Below are positions 48,101 through 57,100 of a stretch of 64,000 nt of DNA, piece by piece. The position numbers and the translations under genes are program-made. The DNA is taken from positions 24,004,655 to 24,068,654 of the forward strand of contig OY755252.1 in the NCBI GenBank assembly GCA_963576725.1, given 5' to 3'. Position 1 is the first letter of the stretch. Each line of letters starts with the position of its first letter. The notes under the pieces are model-generated. The model had not been told where the DNA came from and did not search any database. It was given only the letters and a program-made list of their open reading frames with translations. Source of the DNA: Azorinus chamasolen (lineage: Eukaryota > Mollusca > Bivalvia > Cardiida > Solecurtidae).

Positions 48101-51100
48101 CCAATTGTATTGCTCATCATTATGGAATTGGTTGGCTTATCAACAGATTTGTTTCTTTTCTTTTCAGGAACACATTAGCGAGCCAGGCCATAATAGATTT
48201 TGTAAATGTTAACATGTTATTTTGGGCGTGTGATACAAATAGCCCTGAGGGGTACAGAGGTAAGTATACTATATGAGAATCATTTTATATGGAAGGTTGA
48301 GTGGAGAACTGTAGACTGTAATTACTATACTATTAACCCTTTCCTCCATGAATATTCATGTATTAAATAAGTAATGATGTCATGAGTATCAATTTGACTA
48401 ATTTATTTAATAGTACATAATAGACACAGAAATTGTTTGTCCATGGCAGAAACAGCAGAATCATATCTATGATATATCATAAGCAAACAGAGCAGACCCA
48501 GATCAGACAGCTCCTATAGGAGCTGTCTGATCTGGGTCTACTCTGTTTGCAAATGCGTAGAAAGGCGTATTTATGGAGTACAGGGTTAAATGGTTTACCT
48601 GATGGAAACACCTTTTCATGCCTTGCAAACAGAGTAAATCCAGATCTGATTAGGAATTGCTTTTATTTACAATGTTACCCTTTTGAATGCTGAATTATAA
48701 AAGTAGAATTACCAGTAAAGTCTTTAACCCTTTCCTCCTTGAATATTCATGTAAGAAGAAATAACATCATGAATATTAATTAGATTAACTATCATAATAG
48801 CACATGGACAGAGGAAGTTTTGGCCATGGCAGAAAGTGTAGAATCATATCTATATTATATCATAAGCAAACAGAGCAGACCCTTACCTCCAAGAGGAGCC
48901 GTCTCATCTGGTACTTCTCTGTTTGCAAAGGCATAGAAAAGTGTAGGGAGGAAAGGGTTAAGTACCAATTATTAATTCGATCTGGTCTATTTGCTAAATG
49001 GAATTGTGTATGACTAATTCTAAGGTTTATGCCTTGTAGCACAAAAATCCTGTTTTCTTATGCCATTGTAAAAAATCATTATTGATGTCATTATTTCTTG
49101 CATGAATACTTATAAGGAAATGGTTGAGAGATAATTGTTTTCATTACATTAGAACCTCTCTGATGTAGCCTTCAAAAAGAGGTCTAATTATGGGTCTGTA
49201 ATGCAAGTGCCAACTTAACCCATTCCCACTTGAGCTATTTTTAGACCTAACCTCTGATTAAATCTACCAAAAAGGAGCATTAACTAGAGAAAAGGAAATT
49301 TTCAGAATTGTGTTGTTTTGAAACCATTGTGATAAAATAAATCACAATGGTTTCATAAAGTGACTTTTTACAGAAGTGTCAAAAGGTGTCAATATGCGGG
49401 AATGGGTTAATGCATTACTTTGCCATCAAGAATCTACCTGCTTTTTATGCCCCCCAGATAAGATCTGGGGGGCATATTGTTTTTGCCCTGTCTGTCTGTC
49501 TGTCTGTTTGTCTGTTTGTCTGTTTGTTTGTCAGCAACTTTAACATTGGTCATAACTTTTGAGCCAGTACAGATAGAGACTTGATATTTGGTATGCATAT
49601 GTATCTCATGAAGCCGCACATTTTGAGGGGTGACATGTCAAGGTCAAGGTCACCCTTCAAGGTCAGAGGTCAAATATATGGGTCAAATTACCGACTTTAA
49701 CATTGGCCATAACTTTTGGACCAGTAGAGGTAGAGACTTGATATTTGGCATGTTTGTGTATCTCATGAAGCTGCACATTTTGAGGGGTGACATGTCAAGG
49801 TCAAGGTCATCTTTAGGGTCAAAGGTCAAATTGTCTGTTTTTTGTCTGTAACTTTTACGCAACTATAACATTGGTCATAACTTTTGAGTCAGTACAGATA
49901 GAGACTAGATATTTGGCATGCATATGTATCTCATGAAGACGTGCATTTTGAGGGGTGACATGTTAAGGTCAAGGTGATCCTTCAAGGTCAGAGGTCAAAT
50001 ATATGGGTCAAATCACCGACTTTAACATTGGCCATAACTTTTTGACCAGTAGAGATAGAGACTTGATATTTGGCATGCGTGTGTATCTCATGAACCTGCA
50101 CATTTTGAGGGGTGAAATGTCAAGGTCATACGTCAGGGTCAAAGGTCAAATTGTCTGTTTCTTTGTCTGTAACTTTAACATCGGTCATAACCTTTGAGTC
50201 AGTACAGCTAGTGACTTGATATTTGGCACGCATATGTATCTCATTAAGCCGCACATTTTGAGGGGTGACATGTCAAGGTCAAGGTCATCTTTAAAGGTCA
50301 GAGGTCAAACACATGGGTCAAATCACCGACTTTAACATTGGTCATAACTTTTGAACCAGTACAGATAGAGACTTGATATATGGCATGATTGTGTATCTCA
50401 TGAAGCTGCACAGTGTGAGGGGTGAAATGTCAAGGTCATTCTTCAGGGTCAAAGGTCACCAACTTCAAATTGGCCCTAACTTTTGAACCATTAGAGATAA
50501 AGTCTTAATATTTGGTATGCATGTGTATCTCATGAAGCTGCACATTTTAGGGGGTGACATTTCAAGGTCAAGGTCATCTTTCAAGGTCAAAGTTCATCGA
50601 CTTTAACATTGGCCATAACTTTTGAACCAGTAGAGATACAGACTTGATAGTTGGTATACGTGTGTTTCTCATTTTGCTGCACAGTTTGAGGGGTACCATG
50701 TCAAGGTCATATCCTTCATGGTCAAAGGTCACAAACTTTAACATTGGCCATAACTTTTGAACCAGTAGAGATACAGACTTGATATGTGGTATGCATGTGC
50801 GCCCCATGAAGCTGCACAGTTTGAGGGGTGACATGTCAAGATCAAGGTCATCCTTTAGGGTCAAATATCATATCGAGGGGGCATAGTGTTTCACAAACAC
50901 ATCTTGTTTAGATTCCTATGTTTGATAAATGAATGGCCACTACAGGTTCTACTGTAGACATAACTGTGGGTTTCGTGGAGAAATCAAGACTTTTTCTTCT
51001 GAAATACTTCTGTTATTGCGAGCTTGGGATCTTTTAATTGAACACAGAGCTACAGATAAAGGTGCGTACTCAAATACTAAAATCGTCCTTTCTCCACCAA

Positions 51101-54100
51101 ACCCTATGTTGTGACCACTCTTTAGAATCGTCTCTCTGAGGAGATTCTAAAGAGTGGTCACAATATAGGGTTTGGTGGAGAAATAAAGATGTTATTCTTG
51201 AAAATCTTTTAATTTACGTATTGTATCTGGAACATCTAGGTTATGTATTCAAATTAGGTCATTAGATGAGATTATTGTACTACATGGTGATGGTTACTGT
51301 TTTATAAATTTTATTTCAGTGAGTCAAGCATTACGAGAGAACACTTATCCATTTTTAGCATTTATTGTGTTACGGGAAAACAAGATGACAGTGGTAGCAA
51401 AGATAGAGGGACCCGTAGGTAAGTGGTACCAGGGCCTATACCCATTTACCCTTTTGAATGCTTTTTCATGCATTGCAAACAGAGTAGACCCAGATCAGAC
51501 GACTCCTATATGAGCCCTCTGATCAGGGTCTGCTCTGTTTGCTTATGATATAATATAAATAATATGCTACAGTTTCTGTCATGGCCAGAAATTTCTTGTG
51601 CAGTGTGCTATTATAACAATTAATCTAATTAATATTCCGGACGTCAATTTTTCTTACATGATTGTTCATGGAGTAAAGGGTTAACTCTTTCCTTGTTGAA
51701 TATTCATGTAAGAAATAATGACACCATGAATATTTATTAGCTGATTTTTTATAATGACATGTTCACAAGAGTTTTTGGTATTGGTAGAGACTGTAGAATA
51801 GGATCTATTTCATATCCAACCAGAGTATACCCTGATCAGACGCCTCCTACAGGAGCTGTCAGATCTGGGTCTACTCTGTTTGCAAAGGCATGAAAAAGTT
51901 TTTATGTGAAGGAATGGGTTAAATGGAAGTGTTAGAAATGCTAATTACACCCATACCAAACTAGTTTAATCTTTTGAATTCAGAAAATGAATGGTCCTAA
52001 TAACATGAAGTATTTGGACACATAGTCTCCCCTGTCTGTAGATTTACAAGAACAGAGGACTTTCTGAGGAGTCTGTTGATCGGAGTCTGCACTGTTTGTT
52101 GTTCAAAAACTGCAAATTTAATCCTATTATACTAAATGAACTTTACCATCCACAATGATAGATCAACTTTGAATAATTTGGTATTTAAAGGTTTTGTCAT
52201 ATAGAATTACAATCTGGTGCTAGTCCGTGTTCCAATATAAAAATCCTAAACCTGATCAGTGGTCACATTATATTCAATTGTCTGAATGTGTTTGCTTAGT
52301 AATGTTGCCTGTTCGCATCACGTTTCAATGGGCATCATTATTCATAAATTCATAATAGAATCTATTATTGAATAGTAAAACAATAACCCCCACTGAATGT
52401 CCCTTTAAACCTTATCCTCATGAATATGTATTAAAAATTCATGACTTCATGAATACTATTTAGAATATTTTTTATTCTGGCATGTGAACATAGGTAATTT
52501 GGACATGGCAGCTACTGTACTGTAGTATCGGGTCTATATTATTTCAAAGCAAACAGAGCAGACCCTGATCAGATGGCCACTAAATTAAATCAAGTATTTT
52601 GTTGTAAAAGCAGGTGGCTGCTTAAAGCAAGGTGAAAGTAAAACAGAACGCTCCTTTAGGAGCGTTCTGTTTTACTTTCACCTTGCTTTAAGCAGCCACC
52701 TGCCCTAATTAACATAATTTAAAAAAAAAAAAGTATCTAGTTATAGTCTATTTTCAGTCCGAATGACCGCTCAGCCGACTGTACATTTACTCCCCTGGTC
52801 ATTGAGTCATTGGCCTACAATATTGAGCACTGCTAACATATGGCACAATCATGCAGCCGTAGTACCGGTGAGTGACCCTCACAGGTACCCATTTTAACCC
52901 CTGGATGGAGAGGATGTGCGGGTGGGAGACATGGAAAAGCGTCTCTGAAATTTCTGGTAGGGACATGGACTTGAACCCCGGACCTCCAGATTGATAGTCA
53001 AACGCTTTACCACTAGACCACCGCCACCTGCAAATTTAGTGGCCGTTATAGAGAGGGTTTACTGTATATACATTTATATTATAACAAAAGCAAACAGAGC
53101 AGACCTTGATCTCAGACAATTCCTACAGGAGACATCTGATATAGGTCAACTGTGTTTGCAAATACTTAGAAAAGCGTATTTATGCAGAGCTACAGATAAC
53201 GATGCGTACCCAAATACTAAAATCGTCATTTCTCCACCAGACCCTATACTGTGACCACTCTATAGAATTGTCTCTTTGAGACGATTCTGAAATGTGGTCA
53301 AAGTATAGAGTTTGGTGGAGAAAAAAAGGAGCTATGCTTGAAAATGTTTCAATTTACACATCGTAACTGGATCTCTGTTTATGGATTAATGGTTAAAAGA
53401 ATAACTCCTAAGGAATGTCATTATTTTCATGGCATGTGTCAAATTTCTGCTCTGACAGTTGATTAGAGTCTAAATATTGTTATGTTATTTCTCAGTATTG
53501 TAACTATGAATCAATACTAATAAGAGCTCTGGTTTGCTATTTCAGAGGCTACAGATCTAGTCCAGAGAATGGAGACTATTATAGGAGACAATGAGTCTTC
53601 ATTAGTGGCTGCTAGGGCAGACAGGTAAGTGGCCGAGGGCTACATTAGGATGTTTCAAGCTTGTCTCTTGTTTCTAGTGTCACTCATCCCAGTGGATAAC
53701 TTAAATTACTCCATTAACACTTTCCCTGTTTTATGTTTATTCAAAATTTCAATGCCTGAATAATATATTCAGAATTTAAACTGAATATTCACTGCCAAAA
53801 TAGTTACAAATGAAATATGGAAGGCGAACATTGTAGCTGTTTTAGAAAGTAAAGAAACAGACCTATCAAATTCCATTAGCTAACAGCAGACCCTGATCAG
53901 ACGTCTCCTTTAAGAGCCATCTGGTCTGGGTCTAATCTGTTTGCAAAAGTACAAAAAGGCATTTATATGAAGGAAAGAGTTAACCCTTACCCTGTTATGT
54001 ATTCATGTAAAAAATAATGACATAAATATTTATTTATAGCTGAACTTGTATAATTAATAGCATAATGTACATAGGTTGTTTTGGTATTGGTAGAAACTGT

Positions 54101-57100
54101 AAAGTCAGGTCTATTTGATTTCCTAAGCAAACAAAGCAGACCCTGATCAGACGACTCCTATAGTATCCATCTCATCTGGGTCTACTCTGTTTGTAAATGT
54201 TTAAAAAAGCATTTGTATGAAGGAAAGTGATAAATACTCTGAGTTGATAAATGTGACAGCAAAGTGATAAACATAAGGCCATTATAGCTCTTGTATTTCA
54301 TTTAATTTACGTTTGGTTGTGAAAGAGTGTGACTCATTTAAGTCATATACTGAATATTTTGATTTGTTAGAGAGGAGAGAAATTTCAACCAGTCACTGAG
54401 GCAACAGCAAGACGAGGCTTACCTGGCATCTCTAAGAGCGGATCAGGAAAAGGTAGAAGTAGATAAATTGAGTACAAAGGTCATCAAGAAATTTGCTAGA
54501 ATACATGACTTGCTTAGTAATATACAGAGGTTGTCCTTTAGTTCAGAGACATTCATTTTTAGCATTCGTTTTCTGAAGAAAAACAATATGAGATTGTGTG
54601 AGAGTCTTTGGTCTGGTAATAGTTGTCAAGATTTCCATACGAATCTTTAACACTTAACTAATGAATATTCATGAAAGAAATAACAAATGAATGAATTTTA
54701 ATTAAGTGAATGTTTATTATGGCATTATAAACAAAGGCATTTTTGACATTTGCAAACACTGATCTATATTATGTCAGAAGCAAATACGAGTTTTCGGGTC
54801 CGGATCAACTCTTGTTTGTGAATTATTATTTAAAAGATGTCTCTATCAGGTAAAGGGTCAGTGTTAGAGCTTTGTGACCTCAGAGCGAGCTTTATCAAAA
54901 ATACCATAATTACGCGAAACATTTGGCCTCTACAAACATACAGGCCCAGAACAAACTTCTGTATCCATGCTTATAAAACATTTTAGTTGTGTCTGAGTCC
55001 GTTTTCAAGTTTTTGATTGGTCAGATTTGAGCCTTAGGCTCAAATCTGACCAATCAAAAGCTTGAAAACAAACCCTGACTCAACTAAAACGCTTTATAAG
55101 CATGGACCCAGAAGTTTGATCAGGGTCTGTAATTTCTGCTACTGCAATATAATCATTTGAAATTATTCAAGACCATACTAAATAGGTATCATTTCGTCAA
55201 TGCTAGGAACGCCTGAAAAAAAACCCAGATTGTATGATACAGTAGATGATCAATATACATCAAATATGTCCAGTGCTACATGTAGCAAAAAAGTTTATAT
55301 GTTTCCTGTCCAAAGCTGTATACAGCATGATGGATTGGGTTGGTTTATTATTCAGGCTAGAAAGAAGCAAGAGGAGCGTGATAAGGTATTAGCAGAAGAG
55401 GAAAGAGTGAAGAAACTGGAAGAAGACCATTCCAGGATGTTACTGGTAGAGTATTTTGTCATGGGCTCATTTTTATCAACCAATATTCAAACAACCAATG
55501 ACTCATATCCACCTGTTTGTAAAGCTTCTTATTCAAATTTGGCTCCAGTTTGATTATGTTAGACTGAGAAAGTAGCTTATTGTGAAGACTCAGATCAAAC
55601 CTTGACAGAAACTGTAGAATCAGCTCAGTATTATTACAGTATAACCTGATTTATCCGACATCCCTAGGGACCGACTGAATTTGTCTGATACATCAGAGTG
55701 TCGGGAAAGTCAGGGTCAGGGGATCAACCAAAGCAAAACCGGAAGTGGAATATATGATAAGGATAAACATTGTCTCTTGATGTTTATTAGTCCCCCACCG
55801 GTTACCGGTTGGGGGACTATAGGTTTGCTCGATTCCGTCTGTCTGTCTGTCTGTCTGTCCGTCTGTCCGTCTGTCCGTCCGTCCGTCTGTCCGTCTGTCA
55901 CGCTTCGTGTCCGGGCCATATCTCCTACAAAGTTATGCCAAATTCATTATAACTTCACACATTGAAGAATCATGATGAGGGCTAGTGTCATTCACAAGGG
56001 TCATAACTCTAGCATCAATATTTTTGGAGTTATTCCCCTTTAACATATTTTTTTGTCCGGACAATAACTCTTTATCTACAGGTTCAATTAATTTGAAACT
56101 TCACATATGGAACAATCATGATGAGGGGTAGTGTCATACACAAGGGCCATAACTCTAGCATCAATATTTTTGGAGTTATTCCCCTTTTTCATATTTTCCT
56201 GTCAGTCCGTCTGTCACACTTCGTGTCCGGGCAATATCTCCTACAAAGTTAGGCCAAATTCATTATAACTTCACACATTGAAGAAGCATGATCAGGAGTA
56301 GTGTCATGCACAAGGGCCATAATTCTAGCATCAATATTTTTGGAGTTATTCCCCTTTTTCATTCTTTTTTGTCCGGACAATAACTCTTTCTCTACTGGTT
56401 CAATTGATTTGAAACTTCACATATGGAACACATATGATGAGGGGAAGTGTCATGGGCAAGGGCCATAACTCTAGCATCTGTATTGTTGGAGTTATTCCCC
56501 TTTTCATATTTTCTTGTCCAGTTAATAACTCTTTATGTACTGGTTCAATTTATTTGAAACTTCTCATATGGAACAAGCATGATGAGATGTAGTGTCATGC
56601 ACAAGGGCAATAACTCTAGCATCAATATTTTTGGAGTTACTCCCCTTTTTCATAAAATTTTTTCGGGACAATAACTTTTTATTTACTGATTCAATGTATG
56701 AAAGAAGGTACTAATACCATTCAGGTGGTCATGTATATACCATGGTCAACCACACCATGGGTTGGTGGGGTGGGGAGAGTGGAGGTTTTTTTCAGTCAGG
56801 TGGGGGACTCATGTCTTGCATAGCAATACAACATGCCCTTGTTTACTCTTAAATGGAATATTGTTGATGTTTATTTACACTCAAATGGAATATTGGTCCC
56901 TACAAAATTATTTCCTTTTAAGAATATTAGTCACTGATGATCTGATAATTCCACACTTCAAAGACAACACGGACTGCATCAATAAACCGCTTTCAGGCTT
57001 GTTCACTAATTTCATGTTTTATCTAAAGTTAACACTATTCTTTGGCGAGTTTGGAGTCTGTGCACATGCAGGTTCACTTGCAAGACGCTTTCTTATTCCA

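Larger units (their letters stand above)
52405..53180. repeat. TTAA-1a fragments around a broken pogo-D
   Basis: A 1a copy (CCTTATCCTCATGAATATG...GACCCTGATCAGAT) switches at about 52576 directly into the inside of a pogo-D element (GGCCACTAAATTA), so the D left TIR is missing. After D, another 1a core (53090-53165) follows. Confidence 0.65.

Noticed and set aside
49446..50912. Regularly spaced repeats considered as a CRISPR-like array
   Set aside because: The repeats are contiguous tandem units without unique spacers, in eukaryotic intron DNA.
52950..53033. Possible functional tRNA gene (minus strand)
   Set aside because: The acceptor stem is not closed and it is fused to a SINE body; it interrupts a MITE.
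54468..54650. Open frame continuing after FAF2 exon 11
   Set aside because: It begins beyond the GTAGAA donor at 54453 and shows no FAF2 similarity; it is intron.
55200..55553. 117-codon plus-strand frame ahead of and through FAF2 exon 12
   Set aside because: Only 55356-55445 matches FAF2. The upstream part has no FAF2 homology, and the 43-residue spacing to PPEP fits the short exon.
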